A stretch of 7,221 nucleotides of DNA from Phycisphaerae bacterium (lineage in GTDB: Bacteria > Planctomycetota > Phycisphaerae > UBA1845 > Fen-1342). The notes under the pieces are model-generated. The model saw only the letters and a program-made list of their open reading frames with translations, had not been told where the DNA came from and made no database searches. How positions within the stretch are numbered: position 1 is the stretch's first letter; each line of letters opens with the position of its first letter. Position numbers and translations under genes: made by a program. The stretch lies in contig JALHOX010000239.1 in the NCBI GenBank assembly GCA_022842805.1, positions 1 through 7,221 of the forward strand. Reading direction: 5' to 3'. Below are positions 1 to 6,449 of this stretch, piece by piece.

Positions 1-27
1 CGGGGGTTCGAACCCCGTCGCCCACCA
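1..27 (+). tRNA. 3' end of a tRNA (partial; tRNA-His possible)
   Basis: The window opens inside a tRNA: a T-arm with loop TTCGAAC (positions 7-13), then the acceptor 3' strand and CCACCA-like end. The 5' two thirds lie outside the window, so the anticodon is not visible. If T54 is position 7, the acceptor 3' strand is CGCCCAC (19-25) and the discriminator is C26. C73 is the hallmark of bacterial tRNA-His, and the implied 5' strand GTGGGCG is common for that isotype. In this reading the genome does not encode the whole CCA, and the T-stem has one G-G mismatch. The alternative 5-bp stem CGGGG/CCCCG pairs perfectly but shifts the loop. That a tRNA is present is fairly sure; the isotype is an inference. 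Confidence 0.65.
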
Positions 28-30
28 ATT

Positions 31-61
31 AATCGGCGACGCGCATGGCGGGTCGCCGATT
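31..61 (+). terminator. Hairpin just downstream of the tRNA, possible terminator
   Basis: A perfect 10-bp inverted repeat, AATCGGCGAC (31-40) and GTCGCCGATT (52-61), encloses an 11-nt loop and begins four bases after the tRNA end. It is followed only by TGCGTTTAAC, so there is a weak T-run, not a strong one. Its position suggests termination or 3' processing of the tRNA transcript. It could instead be a structured element in front of rarA. Confidence 0.45.
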
Positions 62-80
62 GCGTTTAACAACGCTTCTG

Positions 81-136
81 CATTGATCATTCTGCATTTT
101 GCATTCACTTCGCAATTCGCGATTCGCCATTTCCCC
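81..136. repeat. Imperfect tandem heptamer run
   Basis: The spacer between the tRNA and rarA reads as consecutive 7-nt units in constant register. Four units of the form CATTNNN (81-108) are followed by three of the form TTCGCNA (109-129), then a decayed unit (130-136). Phase is kept through the switch between the two unit types. The run is AT-richer than its surroundings. It resembles the short tandemly repeated heptanucleotide sequences known from cyanobacteria and other bacteria. No function can be assigned. Confidence 0.5.
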
Positions 137-141
137 GCGGA

Positions 142-147
142 TATACT
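142..147 (+). promoter_or_regulatory. Possible -10 element of rarA
   Basis: TATACT differs from the sigma-70 -10 consensus TATAAT at one base and lies only 7 nt before the GTG chosen as the rarA start. Initiation from it would give a nearly leaderless mRNA, and no Shine-Dalgarno sequence is visible before that GTG. No good -35 hexamer is found at 16-18 bp upstream, so support is limited. Confidence 0.3.
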
Positions 148-154
148 GACCTCT

Positions 155-1576
155 GTGAACCTCTTCGCCGATCAGGAAGCCGACGCGTTGCGCCGTGTGC
201 AACCCCTCGCGGTGCGCATGCGCCCGCGGAATCTGGCCGAGTTCGTCGGTCAGGATCACTTCGTCGGCCCGGGCAAGCTGCTCCGCCGGCTGATTCAATC
301 CAACCGCCTGACCAGCGCCATCTTCCACGGCCCGCCCGGCTGCGGCAAAACGACCCTGGCCCGGGTCATCGCCGCCGAGACGCAGGCCGAATTTCGCGAG
401 CTTCACGCCGCCGAGGCTTCGGTCAAAGACGTCCGCGCGATCATCGACGAAGCCCGCACGCGCGTCCTCACCGGGCGCGGCCGCACGATCCTGTTCCTCG
501 ACGAAATCCACCGCTTCAACCGCGCTCAGCAGGACACGCTGCTCAAGGACGTCGAGGAGGGCGTGCTGACGCTGATCGGCGCGACGACCGAGAACCCCTA
601 CTTCGCCGTCAACGGCCCGCTCATCTCGCGCGGCAACGTCTTTCGCTTCGAGCCGCTCTCCGCCGACCAACTCCGCGGCCTGCTGCGCACGGCGCTTTCC
701 GATCGCGAGCGCGGCCTCGGCGCGCTCGCCGTGAACTGCGATGAAGACGCGATCAACGCACTGATCGAGTTCGCCGATGGCGACGCCCGCCGCGCCTTGA
801 ACGGGCTTGAGATCGCCGTGCGCTCGATCGCCGAGGGCGCAACCTCGTCGGCCGGCGGGCCGCGCCGCGTGACGCGCGAGATTGCGATCGAATCATTGCA
901 GCGCAAGACGCAAAACTACGACGACACCGGCGACTCGCACTACGACATGGCCTCGGCCCTGATCAAGAGCATGCGCGGCAGCGACCCCGACGCGGCGCTC
1001 TACTGGCTCGCCCGCATGCTGGAGGGCGGCGAAGACCCGCGCTTCCTCGCCCGGCGGATCGTGATCTGCGCCAGCGAGGACGTCGGCACGGCCGATTCGT
1101 TGGCGCTGGTCGTGGCGAATGCCGCAGCGCAAGCGACCGAGTTCATCGGCCTGCCCGAGTGCGAGTATGCCCTGGCCCACGCGACGATTTACGTCGCCTG
1201 CGCCCCGAAGTCGAACGCCGTCACGCGGGCCATCAAGGCCGCTCGCGAAGAGGCCCGCGGCGGCGCAGCGCTGCCCGTGCCTCAGCACCTGCGCGATAAG
1301 AGTTATCCCGGGGCGAAACAAATGGGCCACGGTCGCGGGTATCTTTATCCGCACGACTACCCGGAGGGCTTTGTCGTGCAGGACTATTTGGGCGCAGACC
1401 GCGAGTATTACCAGCCGACGAATCGCGGCGGTGAGGCCCGTATCGCCGAGCGGCTGGAGCGCTGGCGCGGGCTGAGAGCCGCCGCCGACGCGCAGGCCGC
1501 GGGCACACGCGCCCCGATCGATAGCGAGCCGCCCGCGGGCCGACAACCAACCATCGCGACGGAGATCGTGAAATGA
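155..1576 (+). CDS. rarA: Replication-associated recombination protein A (RarA/MgsA), AAA+ ATPase
   Basis: RarA (MgsA; Mgs1/WRNIP1 family) is a cytoplasmic AAA+ ATPase, related to clamp loaders, that acts at stalled or collapsed replication forks. From the GTG at 155 the protein has 473 residues, near the family norm. Visible motifs are Walker A GPPGCGKT (59-66), Walker B FLDE (114-117), sensor 1 GATTEN (142-147), an arginine-finger region LISRGNVF and sensor 2 GDARRALN. The C-terminal MgsA tetramerisation domain is recognisable by YDDTGDSHYD, SALIKSMRGSD, ARRIVICASEDVG, KSYPGAKQMGHGRGYLYPHD and a terminal YYQPTNRGGE. The family normally begins with a short LFADQ-like segment, as here (NLFADQEADALR). 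A longer frame from TTG 83 would add 24 residues encoded by the heptamer repeat and is unlikely. The last four bases overlap the next gene. Confidence 0.95.
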   Translation: MNLFADQEADALRRVQPLAVRMRPRNLAEFVGQDHFVGPGKLLRRLIQSNRLTSAIFHGPPGCGKTTLARVIAAETQAEFRELHAAEASVKDVRAIIDEARTRVLTGRGRTILFLDEIHRFNRAQQDTLLKDVEEGVLTLIGATTENPYFAVNGPLISRGNVFRFEPLSADQLRGLLRTALSDRERGLGALAVNCDEDAINALIEFADGDARRALNGLEIAVRSIAEGATSSAGGPRRVTREIAIESLQRKTQNYDDTGDSHYDMASALIKSMRGSDPDAALYWLARMLEGGEDPRFLARRIVICASEDVGTADSLALVVANAAAQATEFIGLPECEYALAHATIYVACAPKSNAVTRAIKAAREEARGGAALPVPQHLRDKSYPGAKQMGHGRGYLYPHDYPEGFVVQDYLGADREYYQPTNRGGEARIAERLERWRGLRAAADAQAAGTRAPIDSEPPAGRQPTIATEIVK

Positions 1577-2136
1577 AAGCCGAGATGCGTCGCGAGATGC
1601 GCGCCCTGCTCAACCGCATGCCCGATACCGACAACGTCATGCGCAGCGGCCAGGCCTGTGAGCGCGTCTGCGCGCTGCCCGAATACATCGACGCCAACCT
1701 CGTGCTCTGCTATCTCTCCTTCGGCAAGGAGCTCGTGTCGGACTTTCTCTGCGCCCACGCGCTCGCCAACGGCAAGACCCTCGCCGCCCCGCGCGTCACT
1801 CCCGGCGGCCACCTCGAAGTGTGCGCCATCCGCGACATGCAGCGCGACCTCGTCCCCGGCTTTCTCGGCATCCGCGAGCCGGCCCCCCACTGCCGCACCA
1901 TCCCCATCCCGGAGGTCGGCTTCGTCATCGTGCCCGGCCTGGCCTACGACCCAAACGGCGGACGGCTCGGCCGGGGCGGCGGCCACTACGACCGCCTGCT
2001 CGGCACGCCGGGCTATAGCGCCGTCTCCTGCGGCCTGGTTTTCGAAGAGCAGGTCGTCTCCGCCGTGCCGACCGAGCCGCACGACTGCCGCGTGCAGATC
2101 ATCGTGACGGACCAGAAGGTGCGCCGGATTAAGTAA
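1573..2136 (+). CDS. fau: 5-formyltetrahydrofolate cyclo-ligase (MTHFS family)
   Basis: This cytoplasmic enzyme converts 5-formyl-THF to 5,10-methenyl-THF using ATP, returning a stored and inhibitory folate to the one-carbon pool. The 187-residue length is typical. Family marks are the N-terminal basic helix (KAEMRREMR), GIREP (99-103), the signature GLAYDPNGGRLGRGGG (122-137) followed by HYDRLL, with the glycine-rich nucleotide-binding loop, and the C-terminal PTEPHDCRVQIIVTD (166-180). Its ATG overlaps the rarA stop as ATGA, so translational coupling to rarA is likely and no separate promoter is needed. Folate recycling and fork repair have no obvious direct link; co-transcription may simply match housekeeping dosage. 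The family call is firm; the symbol follows the E. coli name (ygfA/fau). Confidence 0.93.
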   Translation: MKAEMRREMRALLNRMPDTDNVMRSGQACERVCALPEYIDANLVLCYLSFGKELVSDFLCAHALANGKTLAAPRVTPGGHLEVCAIRDMQRDLVPGFLGIREPAPHCRTIPIPEVGFVIVPGLAYDPNGGRLGRGGGHYDRLLGTPGYSAVSCGLVFEEQVVSAVPTEPHDCRVQIIVTDQKVRRIK

Positions 2137-2201
2137 CTTGGCGCTTCCGGAATGGGCGCGCCACGTCACGCCCCCATCTCGCCCGCGGAGTCAATCCGCC
2201 A

Positions 2202-2648
2202 ATGTGTTCTTTTGATTCGGCACAATTCGAACGACTTTTCCCCGATTTGCACACACATCCGGGAACATTGAGCGAGGTTATCGCAAAGGTCCAATCCGAC
2301 CTTGGAATGCCGCTCCCGAAAGACTATCAGGAGTTTCTGCTATGGTCGGACGGAGCCGCTGGCTGGCTTAGCGCGGACTCATTCATCGGCATGGTTCCGG
2401 CAGCCGAAATCGCTGAGGGCACTAAGGACTGCGGGATCACCGAGTTCATCCCCGGCTTGGCGCTGCTGGGCTCGAACGGCGGCGGCATGGCACTGTGCTT
2501 TACTTGGCACAACGGCAAACCGGAGTACGTTTGGATCCCGTTTGACAACATGATTGAACGGCAAGTTCGTGTACTCGGCCCGACCTTTTTGGACGCTTTG
2601 CGCGCACTCGCCGAGAATCCGGAATGGCGCCGCGACCGAACGCTTTAA
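2202..2648 (+). CDS. SMI1/KNR4 (SUKH) family protein
   Basis: The 148-residue product has the SUKH-fold pattern: an N-terminal helix ending in PLPKDYQEFLLWSDGAAG (37-54), a middle FIGMVPAAEI strand-helix (61-70), and GLALLGSNGGGMALCF (85-100) followed by the WIPFDNM strand. Bacterial SUKH proteins are best known as immunity proteins against polymorphic or contact-dependent nuclease toxins, but many are solitary and of unknown role. No toxin, secretion gene or second immunity gene is visible on either side, so a toxin partner is not supported here. There is no signal peptide, which fits a cytoplasmic protein. GGAG at 2187-2190, 11 nt before the ATG, is a distant ribosome binding site at best. 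Codon third positions use A and T more than in the flanking genes, a hint of later acquisition. Confidence 0.8.
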   Translation: MCSFDSAQFERLFPDLHTHPGTLSEVIAKVQSDLGMPLPKDYQEFLLWSDGAAGWLSADSFIGMVPAAEIAEGTKDCGITEFIPGLALLGSNGGGMALCFTWHNGKPEYVWIPFDNMIERQVRVLGPTFLDALRALAENPEWRRDRTL

Positions 2649-2701
2649 CAGCACGGTGGAAACGCCGCTGACCTCCGCGTGATGCCTATCCGGAGCTCAG
2701 T

Positions 2702-2713
2702 GGGCTTCAGCCC
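2702..2713. other. Small GC hairpin in the convergent gap
   Basis: GGGC TTCA GCCC forms a compact stem between the converging SUKH and glycosyltransferase genes. There is no T-run on either side, so an intrinsic terminator is not convincing. The rest of the 105-bp gap (2649-2753) shows nothing recognisable. Confidence 0.2.
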
Positions 2714-2753
2714 TGGCAAGTCTCCAGCACACTTGAATATTGCCGCAACCTAG

Positions 2754-4709
2754 CTATTTGTCACTCATCGGCTCAACCGCATTCGTCGACGCCGGCGACT
2801 GAAGCACAAACTTCGCGTCGCACCAATCCACATGGTCGCCGCTGTTGGCGCCGAGCGAATCCACCTCGACCACGAGCCGCGCCGCGCCTGCCACATCGAC
2901 CGCGCAGTCGGCGACGTCGCCCGCGATCAGGAATCCGCTGGTCCACGCCGCCTTGCGATCAACCCAGACGCGACAGCGAACGCGCGCCCGCGAATTCGGA
3001 ATCAGCGGCACGCTGACGCGCGCCTCCATGCGCGCGGCATTGGGGGGCACGAGGTAGTCGATTCGCGCCGGGCCATGGGTGCCCAGCCCGCGCAGATGAA
3101 TTTCGCTGCCGATTCGCAGCGGCGCGCCGCTGATCGACTCATCACGCCGCATGCGCTTCCAGCCGTTCCGCTCCGATACGGGCGCCAGTTCGCTGAGATA
3201 ACTCACGCCTTCCGTCCGGATCGCGGGCAATTGCGACCAGGCCCGCGCGAACCACGCCCCGCCCCCCAATGCCGCCAGCCAGACGACGATCGTGAGCACG
3301 CAAAACGCACGCACCACGATCGACGGCCCCGGCACCGGATCGAGCTGTCGCTCCGGCGGTGCGACATCCGGCCCCGCCGCCCCGCCGCCGCTCCAGGCCG
3401 CGATCAGGGCCCAGATCAGCAGCGCCACGAACGCGCCGCCGATGTGCATCTGAATCTGCTCCGGGTCGAGCACGCCGACGACGTTGATGCCGATCAGCAT
3501 CGAAGCCAGCCAGTAGATCACCTGTCGCCCCGGCCGCACTCCCACCCACAACGGCCAGAGCGCCATCAACGGGAACGCGTAGCGCTCGTGCATCTCGGTC
3601 AGCACGGTGAACGCCGCCAGCACCAGCCCGCCGGCGACGAAGGCGCGGTGGTCGTGTCGCCCGCGGGCTGCGAGCGCCGTGAGCAGCAGTGCGACGCACA
3701 GCCCGAAGCCGACGATCGACAGCTTGCGAAATGTCAGCGCGAATTGCGGATGCGAAAGGAACCAATGCTGACGCGCGTCGACCGTCGCCGCGCCGTTCGC
3801 CGCAAAACGCGCCAGTTGCGGGGGCGTGGCGGTATCGGACGCGTCCGGGTAACCGAGGGCATACCACACGTTGTAGGCCGCCGTCGAGTTCTCCGGATAT
3901 TGTCCGACGACGTTGGCGTAGCCCTTCTGAAACGCGGTGGAGACGACACCCTCAAGCGCCAGCGGGGTGCAGACCGCGAGCGCCGCCGCCGCCGCCCCCA
4001 CGCTCCACCAGCCCAAACCGCGCCAGCGCAGATAGCGATAGACCTCGAAGATCAGTACGGGCACGCAGAACAGGCTCTGCAACTTTTGCAGCAGCGCCAG
4101 CGCCGTAAAGGCGCCGCAGGCCAGCGGCTGTTTTCGATTGACCGCGACCAGCGCCGCGAGCAACAGCGCGCTATGGATGCTGTCGACCTGACACCAATAG
4201 GCCGTGGCGTACATCGCGACCGGATTCAGAAAGTAGAGCGCCGCAACGATCAGGCCGCCGCGGGCGGACATGAGCCGCCGCCCTTCGAAGAACAGCAGCA
4301 GCGCGATCACCAGGTCGGCGAGGATCGCGGGAATTCGCAGATAAACACCCATGCGGTCGGGGATCGAACCGGTGGCATCGAATTGCTGCCAGAGTTCGCC
4401 GAAGAACCGCATCGTCAGTACGTGCAGCGGCGGATAATTCATGTCCGGCTTGGCGTACAGGACGGCGAAGCCATCGCGGGCGGCGGTCTCGGTCCAATCG
4501 CGAAACCAGCGATAGTCCCCGCCGTAGCCGTAGGCGGTCGCGAGCGCGAGGCGGGCGGCGAGACCGATGACGATGATGCCCATAAAAGCCGCCAGCCAGC
4601 GCCATTCTCCGCCGGTGGTTGCCGATTCGGGTGAAACGGCAGCGGACTCTTCAGACGAAGCGGGAGTCGCCGCGTGGGAAGGCGGGGAAAGTTCGGCCGG
4701 CAGCGACAC
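2754..4709 (-). CDS. Multi-pass GT-C-type glycosyltransferase with C-terminal NPCBM domain
   Basis: The 651-residue protein has a low-complexity Ser/Ala/Pro N-terminus (about 1-35), a first membrane helix (about 37-58) and roughly eleven further hydrophobic segments up to about residue 487. GT-C features are an acidic first loop GGDYRWFRDW (63-72), NYPPL (91-95), NP (162-163) with YWCQVDS (171-177), and EMHERYAFP (372-380). This pattern fits bacterial Gpi18/GT87-like mannosyltransferases, which use polyprenyl-phosphate sugar donors on the extracytoplasmic face. Residues about 503-636 look like an NPCBM/NEW2 carbohydrate-binding domain: GAPLRIGSEIHLRGLGTHG (528-546), later a VDVAGAARLVVEVD core and GDHVDWCDAKFVL (624-636). 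The acceptor and sugar are unknown; an envelope glycan or glycoprotein is likely. The start is GTG with AGAGG (4715-4719) 5 nt upstream. The gene faces the SUKH gene and has its own leader, apart from flagellin. Confidence 0.82.
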   Translation of the reverse strand: MSLPAELSPPSHAATPASSEESAAVSPESATTGGEWRWLAAFMGIIVIGLAARLALATAYGYGGDYRWFRDWTETAARDGFAVLYAKPDMNYPPLHVLTMRFFGELWQQFDATGSIPDRMGVYLRIPAILADLVIALLLFFEGRRLMSARGGLIVAALYFLNPVAMYATAYWCQVDSIHSALLLAALVAVNRKQPLACGAFTALALLQKLQSLFCVPVLIFEVYRYLRWRGLGWWSVGAAAAALAVCTPLALEGVVSTAFQKGYANVVGQYPENSTAAYNVWYALGYPDASDTATPPQLARFAANGAATVDARQHWFLSHPQFALTFRKLSIVGFGLCVALLLTALAARGRHDHRAFVAGGLVLAAFTVLTEMHERYAFPLMALWPLWVGVRPGRQVIYWLASMLIGINVVGVLDPEQIQMHIGGAFVALLIWALIAAWSGGGAAGPDVAPPERQLDPVPGPSIVVRAFCVLTIVVWLAALGGGAWFARAWSQLPAIRTEGVSYLSELAPVSERNGWKRMRRDESISGAPLRIGSEIHLRGLGTHGPARIDYLVPPNAARMEARVSVPLIPNSRARVRCRVWVDRKAAWTSGFLIAGDVADCAVDVAGAARLVVEVDSLGANSGDHVDWCDAKFVLQSPASTNAVEPMSDK

Positions 4710-4714
4710 GCGAA

Positions 4715-4719
4715 CCTCT
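4715..4719 (-). promoter_or_regulatory. Ribosome binding site supporting the GTG start of the glycosyltransferase
   Basis: On the minus strand AGAGG stands 5 nt before the GTG at 4709. It supports this start over an internal one, as most genes in the window lack a well-placed Shine-Dalgarno sequence. Confidence 0.5.
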
Positions 4720-4845
4720 GGTGCAGGGAACGGCCCGCCGACGGACGCGCCGCGTAACTCCAGTAGAGTATCGCGCAGGGCACGTAAATACGCGATTCAT
4801 CGCATGCCGCCGCGCAGCGGGCACACGATTTGCGTCGCGCAACGG

Positions 4846-4861
4846 TGTTTCACGTGAAACA
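4846..4861. promoter_or_regulatory. parS: parS centromere-like site (ParB/Spo0J binding)
   Basis: TGTTTCACGTGAAACA is a perfect 16-bp palindrome and matches the bacterial chromosomal parS consensus TGTTNCACGTGAAACA at every defined position. ParB dimers load at such sites, slide as CTP-dependent clamps, and recruit SMC and ParA for origin segregation. The site lies in non-coding DNA between the flagellin terminator and the glycosyltransferase leader, outside any credible gene. parS sites are usually near oriC, so the locus is probably origin-proximal, although no parA, parB, dnaA or gidA gene is in view. Binding itself is inferred. Confidence 0.9.
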
Positions 4862-4935
4862 ACTTTGCCGCGACTCGCCCTGCCGCGAGGACGTGAGCCG
4901 CCACCCCTTCCCCCGCTTCTCCCCGTCGCCCCTCC

Positions 4936-4981
4936 CCCAAAACAAAAGCGCCGCCGCGCGACGGATGTGTCGCGCGGCGGC
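4936..4981 (-). terminator. Intrinsic terminator of the flagellin gene
   Basis: On the minus strand a perfect 13-bp GC-rich stem (GCCGCCGCGCGAC with its complement; arms 4969-4981 and 4950-4962) closes a 6-nt loop and is followed by GCTTTTGTTTTGGGG. This is a textbook rho-independent terminator about 50 bp after the flagellin stop. It separates flagellin transcription from the glycosyltransferase gene downstream on the same strand and keeps strong flagellin transcription from running over parS. Confidence 0.92.
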
Positions 4982-4983
4982 CC

Positions 4984-4999
4984 GAGAGGAGAGAGAGAG
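4984..4999. repeat. Short GA-rich tract
   Basis: A nearly pure purine run of GAGAG units lies between the flagellin stop and its terminator stem. On the transcript it is a CU-rich stretch just before the hairpin. It may be simple-sequence drift in the 3' untranslated region; no function is supported. Confidence 0.4.
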
Positions 5000-5033
5000 T
5001 AAGGTCGCGTCGTGTCCCGACGAGCTGCGACGC

Positions 5034-6449
5034 TTACCGCAGGAGCGCCAGCACCTGCGAGCTCTGCTGATTGGCCACGCCCAGCAGCGAGATGGCCGAC
5101 TGCAACAGGACGTTCTGCTGATTGAGGTCAGCGGAGGCCTGGGCAAAGTCGGTGTCGCCGATGACGCTCTTGGCCGCGGTCAGACCTTCCTGAACGGCGC
5201 TGAGCTGGTTGAGAGCCGCACCGACCTGGAACTTCTGGAAACCGCCCAAGCGACCCTGAGAAACCGCGATCTGTTCGGCCGCCGCCTGGGCGATGGTGGC
5301 GGCCTGGCCCGGATCGGTGCTCAGGTCGTTGGCGCCGCCCGACTTCAGGCTCGACAGATAGCCGATCGTCGCGTTGCCCAACTCGTACGAGAAGGCGCTT
5401 TCGAGACCGATCGTCGTACGGGTCGAGGCGTCGGTGCCGAGCTGGAACGTGGCGCCGGTGTTCTCGGCCAGCGTGAACGTCGCCGAAGCGGCACCGCCCG
5501 TGGCGGCCACTTCGAACGCGAGGCTCGTACCGTTCGAGTTGAAGTAGACCGTCGTGCCGTCGACGTTGGCATTCACGCCGTTGACCGTCACGGTGGCGTC
5601 GGCGCCTTCATCGCGGCCTTCGGTCGCGATGGAGCCCGAGATGTTGGTGGCGCGGACGAACTGGCTCGAACCGTAGTCGGAGCTCAGCAGCCGCACATCA
5701 CCCGAGTTCGACGTGCCGCCGTTGTCGGCCGTGACACCCGTCTCGGAGCTGACGGCGTTGATCTTGGCGCGAATTTCGACCGCCGTGTCGGTGGAGACGA
5801 CGTCGATGATCGCCGTGCCGAGGTTGCCCTGAATGGCGATGGAGCCGGCGGCACTGACCTGACCGGTGTCGTTGGCTTCGTTGACGATGGTCAGCGAGCC
5901 CTGCGCGGCGTCGGCGGTCTTGGAGACGTTCAGGGCGATGTCGCCGCCGCTGGTCGGACGGCTGAAGACCTGAATGTCGCTGAACGAGGCAGCGCCGGCG
6001 CCGGTCTTTGTGACGTTGACCGACTGCGAGCCGTCGAGCAGCTTTTTGCCGTTAAACGACGTTGTCTTGACGATGCGGTCGATGGCCTCGATCGCGTTGT
6101 CGATCTGCGACTGGTTGGCGGCCACTTCCGAGGCGCTCAGACCGGCGGAGTTGCTCGACGCCTGGGCCAGCGACACGATTTCATCGAGGTGGCTGGCGAT
6201 CTCGCCATAGGCCTTGTCGGCGACGCCCAGCAGGGCCTCGGTGCGCTGCGTGTTCGACAGCGCGGCGTCGACGCTCTTGAGTTCGGTTTCGAGGTTACGC
6301 AGCGCGATCAGGCCGGCGGGATCATCCGCGCCCTTGTTGATGCGTGAACCGGTTGAAAGTTGGGTGAGGGTGTTGCTTTGATTGGCTTGCGTGCGGTTGA
6401 GAATGTTGAGCAGCGAAAGCGAATTTGTGTTTGTGACTGTCAACGGCAT
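5034..6449 (-). CDS. fliC: Flagellin
   Basis: This is the 471-residue subunit of the flagellar filament, exported by the flagellar type III apparatus without a cleaved signal. The conserved N-terminal D0/D1 coiled-coil region runs to about 140 (NILNRTQANQSNTLTQL, LSTGSRINKG at 31-40, DDPAGLIAL at 42-50, FNGKKLLDG at 132-140). The C-terminal D1/D0 region spans about 380-471 and ends GDTDFAQASADLNQQN (431-446) and SLLGVANQQSSQVLALLR. The middle (about 145-365) is variable and Ser/Thr/Gly-rich. It contains a flagellin hook-IN-like stretch, IAIQGNLGTAIIDV to AKINAVSSETGV (205-239), and possibly a second around 283-315. The start is ATG 6449, where MPLTVTNTNS matches the family N-terminus; GGGA with 7 nt spacing precedes it. 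An upstream in-frame start would add 46 basic residues unlike flagellin. The segment matching the TLR5-contact region lacks the usual arginine (LDEIVSLAQASSN). A strong terminator follows; the gene appears to be transcribed alone. Confidence 0.96.
   Translation of the reverse strand: MPLTVTNTNSLSLLNILNRTQANQSNTLTQLSTGSRINKGADDPAGLIALRNLETELKSVDAALSNTQRTEALLGVADKAYGEIASHLDEIVSLAQASSNSAGLSASEVAANQSQIDNAIEAIDRIVKTTSFNGKKLLDGSQSVNVTKTGAGAASFSDIQVFSRPTSGGDIALNVSKTADAAQGSLTIVNEANDTGQVSAAGSIAIQGNLGTAIIDVVSTDTAVEIRAKINAVSSETGVTADNGGTSNSGDVRLLSSDYGSSQFVRATNISGSIATEGRDEGADATVTVNGVNANVDGTTVYFNSNGTSLAFEVAATGGAASATFTLAENTGATFQLGTDASTRTTIGLESAFSYELGNATIGYLSSLKSGGANDLSTDPGQAATIAQAAAEQIAVSQGRLGGFQKFQVGAALNQLSAVQEGLTAAKSVIGDTDFAQASADLNQQNVLLQSAISLLGVANQQSSQVLALLR

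Noticed and set aside
83..154. TTG start giving rarA 24 extra residues
   Set aside because: The extension would be encoded by the heptamer repeat and lies before the expected family N-terminus NLFADQ.
893..1697. Long minus-strand frames across rarA and the cyclo-ligase gene
   Set aside because: They are antisense to two genes with unmistakable catalytic motifs and have no domains of their own.
2832..4634. 600-codon open frame on the + strand opposite the glycosyltransferase gene
   Set aside because: Its translation is rich in Arg, His, Gln and Asp with no recognisable domain. It mirrors a GC-rich gene whose membrane helices and motifs are clear on the other strand.
4710..5033. Replication origin near parS
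   Set aside because: I found no DnaA-box cluster (TTATCCACA-like) or AT-rich unwinding region, so only segregation, not initiation, is supported here.
4830..6347. 505-codon open frame on the + strand opposite flagellin
   Set aside because: Its translation is a Gly/Arg/Val/Asp-rich shadow of the flagellin codons. It also runs through parS and the terminator, which makes it implausible as a gene.
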